A stretch of 64,000 nucleotides of DNA, from the NCBI GenBank assembly GCA_009667805.1, contig CM019070.1, forward strand, positions 57,230,735 to 57,294,734. Reading direction: 5' to 3'. The notes beneath the pieces are model-generated. The model worked only from the letters and a program-made list of their open reading frames with translations, was not told the DNA's origin and ran no database searches. Position 1 is the stretch's first letter; each line of letters begins with the position of its first letter. The DNA is from Leptobrachium leishanense. Its lineage: Eukaryota > Chordata > Amphibia > Anura > Megophryidae. Below are positions 55,441 through 64,000 of the stretch, in pieces. Position numbers and translations under genes: made by a program.

Positions 55441-55755
55441 TTGTATTGTGGGATGTACTCAAAGGACATCACTGGTGGTAGATTAGAAGTCTTTTAAGCT
55501 CCCTGTCATCGCTTATCGAGTAGCCCTGACAACACAATACACCCCCTGCTGCCTTAGCTAAACATTCCCTCCTCTATCTCATTAATTAAACAGCAGCAGT
55601 AAAAAATTTCCACAGATTTTTGGCAAATGTTGCGTAGGGGGGGGGGGTCCAGTTTTTACATGCAATTACTTCAAACAAAGAAAAAAGCAGCAGCATGTGT
55701 TTTTATTTGTAATGCCCATGTAATCTAGTTATAGCTTATAAGTGATCGTGTCCTT
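55441..55755. mobile_element. TTAA-F related repeat N, copy 2
   Basis: Diverged partner of 48751-49120; the right end GTGATCGTGTCCT meets TTAA at 55756-55759. A G-run interrupts it at 55637-55646. Confidence 0.65.
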
Positions 55756-55759
55756 TTAA

Positions 55760-56149
55760 TGAAATCAAGAGGATATCATTATAGTTCTACAGCTTTATGT
55801 AACGGGTACATTTTACAGTGTTGCATTAAGAATGAAGAGAAAACCACAAACACAAGAATATAATTTAGCATGAAAAAAAAATAAAAAAATAGTCCAGCGA
55901 TCAGAATATGGTTTTGGGAACATGAATTTTTAAATTGCATTGTGGAGAACCAAAGCACCCAAGTCTGGCCCAGGCGGAAACAGGGAGATGGCAAGGGAGA
56001 ACATCTGCGCCAGCAGATTTCCCTTACAGTCTCCCTGTTACCGATGTTATTCCAACCCAGCCGTGATATTTCATGAAAATTTGCTGTTGGGGATAAATGG
56101 AAGGTATTTTTGCCAAAGCAAAATCACTTAACACCAAGGTTTTAAAGGC
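55760..56149. other. Unassigned non-coding stretch
   Basis: A/T-rich with one possible short GC-richer patch (CCCAAGTCTGGCCCAGGCGG). No gene recognised. Confidence 0.5.
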
Positions 56150-56526
56150 GGTATTCACTTAGACGACTTGGTTGTCAGACTACGGACAACATTTTTGTAC
56201 GATCTGGGTTGTCCACTGTAAGCAAATGTGGACAACTCCGGTCGACGATTGACAGACCGCCGGACTGCAGGAGAGAAAAAAAAAAATGCTGCCGAAGACC
56301 GACAGACTGCAGGAAACAACCCCTGCAACTCTGCTATTCTTCCAATAGGTGTTTAAACTAATAAAAAATGTATTTAAAATGTAAATAATAAGAATCAAAA
56401 TGTCTGTTACAGAATACGTTAAAAAAAAATCTTTAAGAAAATTGGGAATCAAAAATATCAAAAAATACAATACAGAAAGATATTCAGAAAATAAGAATAA
56501 ACATTCTAAGAAAAATAAAAAACCAA

Positions 56527-56705
56527 AAATTATTATTATTCTTTATTTATAAAGCGCCAGCATATTCGGCAGCACTGTACAATGAGCACAATATAGACAA
56601 GGTTACAATACATTGAACAACATTTGACAAACCAGTACAGGAGGAAACGAGGGCCCTATTCCCGTGGGAACTCACAATCTAGAAGGGTTGGGGGTGGAAA
56701 CAGAG
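56527..56705 (-). mobile_element. L2-type 3' tail
   Basis: TTCTTTATTTATAAAGCGCC, ATATTCGGCAGCACTGTACA, CAAGGTTACAATACATTG, GGGCCCTATTCCCGTGGGAA and CTCACAATCTAGAAGGGTTG match 51792-51960 in the same order and strand. Confidence 0.85.
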
Positions 56706-56775
56706 GAAATATTATTTTACCTTGACTCCTATGGGATTCACTTGATTTACATGTTGAACTGAACCACCGAAAATT

Positions 56776-57447
56776 TAGGGATGCACCGATACGATATTAG
56801 TATCGTTATCGGTGCCGATACTGCCGGTTGCACGAGTACTTGGTACTCGTGCAAATGGCCCGATACACACCCCGATACCAGAAACCAGCGCTGGGCTGGC
56901 TTGCCAGTATCCGCAGGGCTGGGGAAGCTGGCCGCGTGCATTAAAAGCACTCGGCCAGCGTTCCCCCTCCTGCAGTGCAACCGGACCTTCCGATGGGCGA
57001 GTATCGCGGCCCGCTGGAGGGGGAACGCTGGCCGAGTGCTTTTGATGCACGTGGCCAGCTTCCCCAGCGTTCGGGATGTCAGAGATATAGATATATATCT
57101 ATATCTGTCATAGGTCTATGAGAGCTGGGGGCATTACCCATGAGAGCATTACCCATGAGAGCTGGGGGCATTACCCATGAGAGCTGGGGGCAATCGCCAT
57201 ATCCATGTGAGCTGGGGGTAATATAATATCCATGTGAGCTGGGGGCAATATAATATCCATGTGAGCTGGGGGCATTCTGTATATATCTCGGGGGTATATA
57301 CATGTGAGCTGGGGGCATTTTTATATGAGGTCTATTCTTATTGAAAAGCATTCACATGACATAAAAGTATCCGGTATCGGTGAGTACTTGAAAGAAAAAA
57401 AAAAAAAAGTATCGGTACTTGTAAAAAGTGGTATCTGTGCATCCCTA
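56776..57447 (-). mobile_element. hAT-A copy 4, inverted
   Basis: Starts TAGGGATGCACCGATACGAT and ends ATCTGTGCATCCCTA. Flanks CCGAAAAT and CCAAAAAT (56767-56774, 57448-57455) match at 7 of 8. The target is a MITE-D core. Inside are a palindrome pairing GCTGGCCGCGTGCATTAAAA (56927) with TTTTGATGCACGTGGCCAGC, and several units of GAGCTGGGGGCATTACCCAT (57120-57320), a variant of the shared minisatellite. Confidence 0.88.
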
Positions 57448-57766
57448 CCAAAAATTCAGGGCATTATTTCATGTTTGCTGTACCAGGTCAGTCTCCGTCA
57501 TACAAATCCCATTGAAATGGGAAAGTTCACTAGTCTGATATAGTCACACAAAGTTGTCTGAATTCATCCGATGGAAGTCAGAGGCAGTGGAAGAAAGTTG
57601 ACTCGGTCTTGTGGGATTAGTTGGACGACTATGGACAACTTGTTAGTTGCACAAATACGGACCCAGTGGACAGCCAGCCTAACTAAATACCATCTCAGAG
57701 GAGAACAAGCGAGGTTTAAATAGCTTGTTCTCTAGGAAGGTGCAAATTCACATTTACTATACAAAG

Positions 57767-58887
57767 TAGGGATGCACCGATACCACTTTTTTAAGACCGA
57801 GTACGAGTACCGATACTTTTGTTCAGGTACTCACCGATACCAATTAGCGATACTTTTATTTTATGTCATGTGACGCTTTCCAATAAGAACAGACCTCATA
57901 TAAAGCCCCCAGGTCTCATGGATAATTGCCCCCCAGCTCATGGATAATTGCCCCCCTGCTCATGGATATGCCCCCTGCTCATGGATAATTGCCCCCCAGC
58001 TCATGGATATTGCCCCCCAGCTCATGGATATGCCCCCTGCTCATGGATATATGCCCCCCCTGCTCATGGATATATGCCCCCCCTGTTCATGGATATATGC
58101 CCCCCCAGCTCATGGATATGCCCCCCCAGCTCATGGATATGCCCCCCCAGCTCATGGATATGCCCCCCCAGCTCATGGATAATGCCCCCCTGCTCATGGA
58201 TAATGCCCCCCTGCTCATGGATAATTGCCCCCCAGCTCATGGATATGCCCCCCCAGCTCATGGATATGCCCCCCCTGCTCATGGATCCCCCCACACTCCG
58301 CTCATACTTACCTTCCTTCAGCGACGCCGGGAAAGTCTTCGCGCGCGCGCTCCTGGGAAGGACCCCAGCCGCGACCACGTGATCACGGCTGGGGTCCTTC
58401 AACGAGCGCACACGCGGAAACTTTCCCGGCGTCGCTGAAGGAAGGTAAGTATGAGCGGAGAGCAGCTGCAGGGCCTGTCTGAATGCTCTATCGGGATTCA
58501 GACAGGCCCTGCAGCTGCTCACTTTAATACTTACCTTCCTTCAGCGACGCCGGGAAAGTTTCCGCGCGTGTGCTCGTTGGAATGACCCCACCCGTGATCA
58601 CATGGTCCCACATGGTCGCGGCTGGGGTCCTTCCCAGGCGCGCGCGAAGACTTTCCCGGCGGCGCCCTGGAAGGTAAGTATTAAACAATGCAGCTGCAGG
58701 GCCTGTCCGAATGCCGATAGAGCATTCGGACAGCCGCCCCAGCCCCTCAGATACCGGCAAGCCGGCTCAATGCCGGCTTCCGGTATCGGAAAAAAATATC
58801 GGGGGTACTGCACGAGTACCAAGTACTCCTGCAGTACCCGGTATCGGCACCGATATCGATACTAGTATCGGTATCGGTGCAACCCTA
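57767..58887 (+). mobile_element. hAT-A copy 5, complete, perfect duplication
   Basis: Starts TAGGGATGCACCGATACCAC and ends CGGTATCGGTGCAACCCTA. A perfect 8-bp duplication, ATACAAAG, flanks it (57759-57766, 58888-58895). Order of parts: GTACCGATACTTTT-rich subterminal block, 20-bp minisatellite (57925-58290), two palindromes (58300-58450 and 58527-58680), then GCAGTACCCGGTATCGGCAC end block. It is the best reference copy of the family in the window. Confidence 0.95.
57925..58290. repeat. Minisatellite, unit GCCCCCCAGCTCATGGATAT
   Basis: About 18 units of 18-22 bp with alternation of CCAGCTC and CCTGCTC forms. Frames of 80-152 codons here are repeat translation, not genes. The reverse complement is the unit of the array at 1031-1760. 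Confidence 0.97.
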
Positions 58888-58895
58888 ATACAAAG

Positions 58896-59220
58896 TATAG
58901 GAGACGTTCATTTACAACACGGCTTTATTGCGACACGGTCTGGGGCATCCAGACGGTAGCTTGACATCGGTCCCAAAGTATATACATACGAAAAAAGCAA
59001 TTAAAGAACCGGTTTACTGAAAATGACCCAATACATCAGTATTCTGTGGCTTTACATTCCATTATTTGTCTGATAAAGGGTTTGTTAAAAAGAATAACAT
59101 TCCATGGCAACCACAAACAGGCAAAAATGAACAAAGAAACTGACCAGGCAGTTATATTTCCACCAAAGAAAATCCAAATAACAAAGAAACAGACGCAGGG
59201 ATATAAAAAGCCAGGAGGCA
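58896..59220. other. Unassigned non-coding stretch
   Basis: No repeats or gene features recognised. Confidence 0.5.
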
Positions 59221-59405
59221 TCTGAAGTGGAGCCGAGGAATCTGGACCAGTCTGAAGTGGAGCCGAGGAATCTGGACCAGTCTGAAGTGGAGCCAAGGAA
59301 TCTGGACCAGTCTGAAGTGGAGCCAAGGAATCTGGACCGGTCTGAAGTGGAGCCGAGGAATCTGGACCGGTCTGAAGTGGAGCCGAGGAATCTGGACCAG
59401 TCTGA
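59221..59405. repeat. 30-bp minisatellite, six units
   Basis: TCTGAAGTGGAGCCGAGGAA followed by TCTGGACCAG, repeated six times with A/G variation. The unit is ten codons long, so all frames without stops remain open; the plus frame at 59227-59622 gives a SEVEPRNLDQ repeat and then unrelated residues. I do not treat it as a gene. Confidence 0.95.
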
Positions 59406-60380
59406 AGGAGAATCGAAAAGGGACAAAGGGAAGGAGGAAAGCCTCCTTTTGGCAAGCAGTGTAAGAGCTGCTAACATATCAATCAGGAGAAATCAGACCT
59501 TTGTCCTAAAGCTTAAATTTAACAGGCCTTTTAACCCTTTACCTAACCTTGGTATGCACAGGGTCAGAATCCTTAACGGCATGCTGCCTTTTCAGCAAGA
59601 TGTCGTCATTGCAGGGTATTGAGGAACAAATTGAGGTAAGCATAGCGTTAGTAACAAAAGGAGCTAAATGGCACCGACAGATGAGAAAGCTAGGAATAGA
59701 ACACGGAACCATCAATCACACGTTGGATTCGGGTGAAGAGCCCAACACATTCAGTATTCCCACGGATTTAAGAGCTGGAAAACAGGAATATTACCAGACG
59801 CGCTCTGCATATTAAAAAACACTATAAAAAGGAAAATAAAATAGAGTCATTTTACAAAGAAAAAAAATATAATGTACATGGAGGTACATGGCTATAAAGA
59901 CGTATTGCCGATCCGGAACAGCAAGATAAGCAGCTGGATTTGCGATGACAAAAAACAAAATAATAGAGAGACTAGATGTTGCTTTGCCATGGTAACAACT
60001 TTTAAAATTCAAAACAGATAAGAGTCTGCATTGAAGAGTAAATGCAGCTGGCGCAGTGATTGACAAGTGCTCAATCCACGCTATTACCGGGAGGTTAAGT
60101 AGATAGGGATATGTGACGGCACCAGCTGCCGAACTGAATTCTAAACTCCGAGAGGCACGGCTCCCAAATGTCTCTCTGCTACATTTCCATTAAGGACTGT
60201 GCTCACGTGCGTGCGGTGTGACCGCTAAATGCCACAGTGAAGCAATTCAATCAGATAGTAGCATATCAGAGAGTTTCCTTAACTAAAGACATTGTTACAG
60301 ATATGAGCAATGGTGAACCAAACTTTAAAGGGGTATTCAATTATTTTTTCCGTAAGCCAGAAAGCAGTTAAAAATCAGTA
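59406..60380. other. Unassigned non-coding stretch
   Basis: TTGCAGGGTATTGAGGAACA then AATTGAGGTAAGC (59610-59642) has splice-site-like edges around a 26-bp core, too short to support an exon. Nothing else recognised. Confidence 0.45.
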
Positions 60381-60600
60381 AGGCCCCGTTCACACTGAGA
60401 TTTATCGTGCCACGACGTCGCGCTGTGTAGCTTCTCCAATGCATTTCAATGTAGCTGTTCACATTTTGCTGCGCGATGTCGCGGTAGCATGTCGCTGGTA
60501 CATGACCTTTTTTTAGCGATTTTCTATCTGCGATTTGCATTGGTGGTGCTTTGCAAAAAAAAAAAAAAAGTTCCAGTTCTGTGCGATTTATCTTATGGTT
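60381..60600. mobile_element. Possible Harbinger-like fragment
   Basis: Begins GGCCCCGTTCACACTGAG, a phrase like MITE ends with GGCC...TTCACACT, and is CpG-rich (GTGCCACGACGTCGCGC, GCGCGATGTCGCGG). No right terminus found. Confidence 0.45.
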
Positions 60601-60639
60601 CTCTTCCGTGTTCCCAGCAGGGGGTAGGCGTTTCTGCTC

Positions 60640-60828
60640 TTTTTTTTTTTTTTGAGAAAGGATTTTACCAGGAAGGATACATTGAGATTTCTCTCGTTTT
60701 CAAGTATGTCCTGGGTGGCGAGTATGTACCGTTAGGTGTCTTGCCCAAGGACACTTACTGGAGAGGATCGAACCTGTGTCTCCACAGTTAGAGCCGTGAT
60801 GTTACCTCTACTCCACCCAGCTGGTACG
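60640..60828 (-). mobile_element. SINE-S, near full length
   Basis: Complement shows the head GCTGGGTGGAGTAGAGGTAA, a box B-like GGTTCGATCC, GTGTCCTTGGGCAAGACACC and the shared tail. The T-run at 60640-60652 is its poly-A tail. Confidence 0.9.
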
Positions 60829-61009
60829 ACTTCTGTGTAGATATAATAGAGACTGATTGAGAATTCTACATAGAGTAGGCAGGGGTAAACAAGCAGAAAC
60901 GGCAGGGTATTCAACAATCTAAGCAATAAATGTCCTTATTTGGCAAGTCTTTAAAAGTTCCCAAGTATTATCAGGACATTTATCCTACGGGCAGGGTCAT
61001 CTGTTCTTT

Positions 61010-61110
61010 ATGCACTACTATTTATTAGGTTTCAGGTGTGTGCCTGCCCATTGTAAAATGCTACAGAATCTGGTAGTGCTATGTAAATAACTAACGAATG
61101 ATGAGGCAGG
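61010..61110 (+). mobile_element. Possible L2-type 3' tail
   Basis: CTATTTATTAGGTTTCAGGT, GCCCATTGTAAAATGCTACA, GAATCTGGTAGTGCTATGTA and AATAACTAACGAA match the L2-tail order seen at 403-585 in the opposite direction. Confidence 0.6.
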
Positions 61111-63060
61111 ATGGTAGTAGATTGCAGCCAAAATGTATTCAAAATTTGCAAGAGGCCCCCCCTGTACATGAAGAATTTAAAAAACCTATATAGTTTCAAA
61201 AGTTAGAGAAGAGAAAAAAAAAATCTATATAACACTAAAATCTAACATGACAGGTGAAATCAAGTATAAAACATTATGAAGATCAAACCAAACATGACGC
61301 ACGCATAACACATACATTGAATGTGACCTGGTTGGTAAATGCTACACTAATCTCCCATACTAATGAATTAGTGTACAGTTTAAAAAAGACAATATCCAAT
61401 TTAGGGCAACTAACGATTATTCTCATAATCAATTCATCCTCAGATAAAAAAAAAAATATAGAATTTTTTGTTTAATGAAAAAATCAACCTCCTTTTTCTC
61501 CCACTTATTTCTTAAGTAATTTTTGTAAAGTATGCAACATCCAAATGAAAATTGAGTATCTTGCGTACGTTTCGCACAGAAGGTATGCAACCGCCTGGTC
61601 AGGGTGATGAATTGATGCTACATGCACAGTTTAAGCCCGAGTCCGCTTTCTCCCCAAACAACCACTGATATGAGCCCTCCGATAGACATGGCAATCAGCA
61701 CTTGAAGTGGGGTTAGAAAGGGGGGGTGGCATTCCATTCAGCCTGACCACTTTAATAAAGCTAAAGTAGTCTGGGTGCATAGAGTGTCGCTGTATCATTT
61801 CATGAACAAACAGTGGTGGGAGGGGGGTGATTTTGGGCAAGGGGCCTGACCCAAGTGCGAGAGGTAGCTTGGAGACTAGACTAGACCAGAGAGGGAGGGA
61901 GGGAGGCAAGGAGGGTGGTACAGAACTCCAGCTCCAATAAGGATAAAACAGCACAGTGGCAGCACCCCAAAGCCTGTGTTCTAGTTCTTCTAGCTTTGTA
62001 AACTAACTATAAGCAAATGTGTTATGTCTGACATAGCCCTAGAACTAAAATCATACCGAGTAAAGCAGCTGTAATGTCTTCCCCAATCAGCTCTGAAATA
62101 GTGTATGAGGTCATTAACATTTAACTCCGACTGACTCTAAACAATGTGTGCTGTACAGAGCGATTAAATCGACCAATCGATAAGGAGTATAGTTTACAAC
62201 CATATTCATGATCGATTAAGTTGTTTCGGCCCTAATCCATTTAATACGACATTAAAAAACCTCCTATTACATGGATTTTCTTTTGTGTTTTAGTGTTTTA
62301 TTATCTTCAGAGTTAGTGAACAAATTATACAGAAAACCGCAAAGACCAATCTTCTCTGAACAGCTTTGTAAACTACCAGAAAACACGACAATCATTCTTT
62401 GCATCATGTTATGCATTTACAACGACTAACTCAGCCTAGAATTTGCAGTTTCAAATTTACACGTATTTCAGTATAAAGCTTGAACCCAGGAATGACTGAA
62501 TTTGCTTCTGGAATAAAAATACAAAGGTCTCCTTAAGGGAGGGGGCCCACTCCATGGCCCTAAAGCCATTTTACCTGTACCTCCATCAATCAATAAAGAC
62601 CAAAAGAAACAAGTGCTGTTTGAAAGAAAATATCTTATCCGTGTACACACACACAGAAATAAAATAATCAATACTCCGTGTAAAGTCTTCTTTGTGGCCA
62701 TGTGAAATGTTACCATCCAAGCAATCATTTTTACATGCGCTGTCATTCCCGCAGCTGAGCTAGTGCTCTAACCCAGGCTTTAAATGCTGAGTTAGTGTAA
62801 TTTAAGCTACTTACGGTACGGAACCACTGAAGGCTTTCTGACAGTTCCTGAAATAGCCCATGTTTTATCATGACTCCCTACTGTATGAGAATTATACTGA
62901 AGTGGAAGCAAAAAAAAAAAAGAACACATTTGACATTTATGCCACAGATGCTTACGTTTGCAATTTTTTAAAGTGGTACGGTTATCTGAACTTCTTTTTC
63001 CAATAATTTTAAATTAATAACACAACTAAATTGATCCTGTAACCCAGGGACAGCATGTCC
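61111..63060. other. Mostly unassigned stretch
   Basis: A short TTAA-F terminal hairpin remains at 61716-61795 (CAGCCTGACCACTTTAATAA with AAAGTAGTCTGGGTGCATAG). A (GGGA) patch lies at 61890-61905. At 62160-62225 ATCGACCAATCGATAA suggests an old element end. No gene recognised. Confidence 0.45.
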
Positions 63061-63402
63061 AATTCCTTCTTAATCACCTGTAAGACGTTTAGGATGGAGG
63101 CGGCCATATTGGACATGCATCGCTTAACAGTACCAGTCATGGAGGGTTTAGAAATTGTGCTTTAATTCCAAAATTACTGCCTTCACGCCGTTACGCTCCG
63201 ATTTGAAAAATTAAAAACTGGCAAAGACAACGCGATGCAAGTAGCGCAAATTACTACAGGGACTTCCGGGTTCAGGAGTCCCTGAACCAAAGAGGAGGAG
63301 TTGTGTGCGGCAAGGGACAAAAGGAGTAAAACCACCAAGAAAAATAAAAAATATTTGGGCAGAGACAGTCAGCAAGGACATACTTTCCAGTGCAGTGTTC
63401 CT
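63061..63402. mobile_element. TTAA-F MITE, right part
   Basis: Blocks CCAAAGAGGAGGAGTTGTGT, GCGGCAAGGGACAAAAGGAG, GGGCAGAGACAGTCAGCAAG and the end GTGCAGTGTTCC before TTAA at 63403-63406 match 16440-16600. The left end is undefined. Confidence 0.65.
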
Positions 63403-63599
63403 TTAAGTATATTGCAGCTTTAGATTTTCTCCAACGGGCGCTCACAAGCTACTGTCCCAATAACAGTCATTTAGCCATATGGTGCACAGGGCATAATAAG
63501 TTTGACCATTTTGTTAATTCTAAAACAGACAAAAGCAAACGAAAAAAGCCCAGCTTACAGTTTAATTTATTATAGTAATATGACAAAAAAAATAATTAA

Positions 63600-64000
63600 C
63601 TCTTTCGCTGCTGAGGCTTTTCCCGCCCCTGTGCTGAGTCATTTTTACCGGTTTTGCTCATCATGTTTAAACGTGTTTTGAAGGCTATTTTAGTAATGAC
63701 CCGACATATTATATATCGTTCTTTCCATCAGACTCGGTAGATTCATAATATGTCATTATTATATGTATACGTTATGTCATGTCTGTATATTATAACAAAA
63801 AATGCAATAAAATATGTATTTTCAATAATTTACAATGTGTAAAGGTTTTTTTTCACTTTTTAACATGCGAGCAATTGCGGTTATATTTTGTATGGGGTGC
63901 GCTTGTTAAAAAAATTAGAGATGGGGTCTCGTTACATTTTTTTTGGAAAATTACACTATTTTTAACAAACGCACCGCATACAAAAATCGTTAGTGCAGCA
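63600..64000. mobile_element. TTAA-P element, left part, cut by window end
   Basis: CTCTTTCGCTGCTGAGGC follows TTAA at 63596-63599, matching the TTAA-P end (CCCGTTCACTGCTGAGG). An inverted pair, TGTATGGGGTGCGCTTGTTA (63890) with TTTAACAAACGCACCGCATA, lies near the edge. The right terminus is beyond the window. Confidence 0.7.

Larger units (their letters stand above)
56150..57691. mobile_element. MITE-D-like element split by hAT-A
   Basis: Left GGTATTCACTTAGACGACTT and right CAGCCTAACTAAATACC pair loosely, and ACTACGGACAAC pairs with the theme of ACTATGGACAACTTG. The core matches MITE-D (ATGGGATTCACTTGATTTAC, GAACCACCGAAAAT...TTCAGGGCATT). It contains an L2-tail fragment (56527-56705) and hAT-A (56776-57447). 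Duplications at its own ends are not visible. Confidence 0.6.

Noticed and set aside
57940..58522. Several frames of 80-152 codons on both strands
   Set aside because: They translate the hAT-A minisatellite and palindromes.
59036..59622. Frames of about 130 codons around 59.2 kb on both strands
   Set aside because: A six-unit 30-bp minisatellite keeps frames open; flanking residues match nothing I know.
59610..59642. Micro-exon with TTGCAG and GGTAAG edges
   Set aside because: The core is only about 26 bp and nothing else supports splicing.

Overview
This window reads as non-coding vertebrate nuclear DNA that is packed with transposable elements. I found no convincing host gene, tRNA, rRNA or CRISPR array. 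Short ORFs are scattered on both strands and are either repeat-derived or unrecognisable. The mix of hAT, PIF/Harbinger-like, piggyBac-like (TTAA) and Tc1 DNA transposons, with L2-type LINE tails and a tRNA-like SINE, best fits an amphibian, most likely a frog. That assignment is an inference from repeat content. By hand tally about half of the window is in recognisable elements.

Family labels used here are my own, defined by termini and target-site duplications (TSDs). hAT-A: TAGGGATGCACCGATA, 8-bp TSD. hAT-B: TAGTGGTGCACCGAAAT, 8-bp TSD. hAT-C: CACTGGTGTATTT, 8-bp TSD. hAT-E: CAGTGGTTCTCAA, 8-bp TSD. Harb-H: GGCTAGGGTCAGACGAGCG, TTA/TAA TSD. Harb-G: GGGCCACGTCAGACGAGCG, TAA TSD. Harb-R: GGGCCCTATTACAA, TTA TSD. 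MITE-D: CAGGGTTATTC, 3-bp TSD. TTAA-F, TTAA-P, TTAA-L and PB: piggyBac-like, TTAA TSD. TA-I and TA-J: TA TSD. LINE-X and SINE-S: a probable LINE/SINE partner pair sharing one 3' tail.

Layout. 0-4.8 kb: a Harb-H end, an L2 tail, TA-I with palindrome and minisatellite, TTAA-P and Harb-R. 4.8-7.9 kb: hAT-C nested in hAT-B, both with perfect TSDs. 8-18.6 kb: mostly unassigned sequence with scattered MITEs. 18.7-19.5 kb: a degenerate LINE-X. 19.9-24.8 kb: hAT-A, then a Harb-H copy split by hAT-E, which itself holds MITE-D, TTAA-F and a 27-bp minisatellite. 27-32.1 kb: TTAA-P, Harb-R, then a hAT-A copy split by a Tc1 element with a broken transposase, then SINE-S. 32.6-40.3 kb: Harb-H, SINE-S, and a nest in which a TTAA-F relic holds MITE-D, which holds a piggyBac element, which holds Harb-H. 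40.8-47.4 kb: a large palindrome with 16-bp flanking direct repeats, inverted TA-J units, hAT-A, Harb-H, a 177-bp palindromic MITE and Harb-G. 48-55.8 kb: TTAA-L, L2 reverse transcriptase remnants and Harb-H. 56-59.4 kb: hAT-A copies and minisatellites. 60-64 kb: SINE-S, TTAA-F and a TTAA-P end.

The most interesting signal is modular sharing between elements. The same ~20-bp minisatellite unit occurs inside two families with unrelated termini (TA-I and hAT-A). A SINE and a LINE share a 3' tail. One piggyBac element carries two arrays of a related ~385-bp unit, a telomere-like repeat block and a terminal field of hairpins. The elements do not work together as genes; their nesting gives a relative history of insertions.
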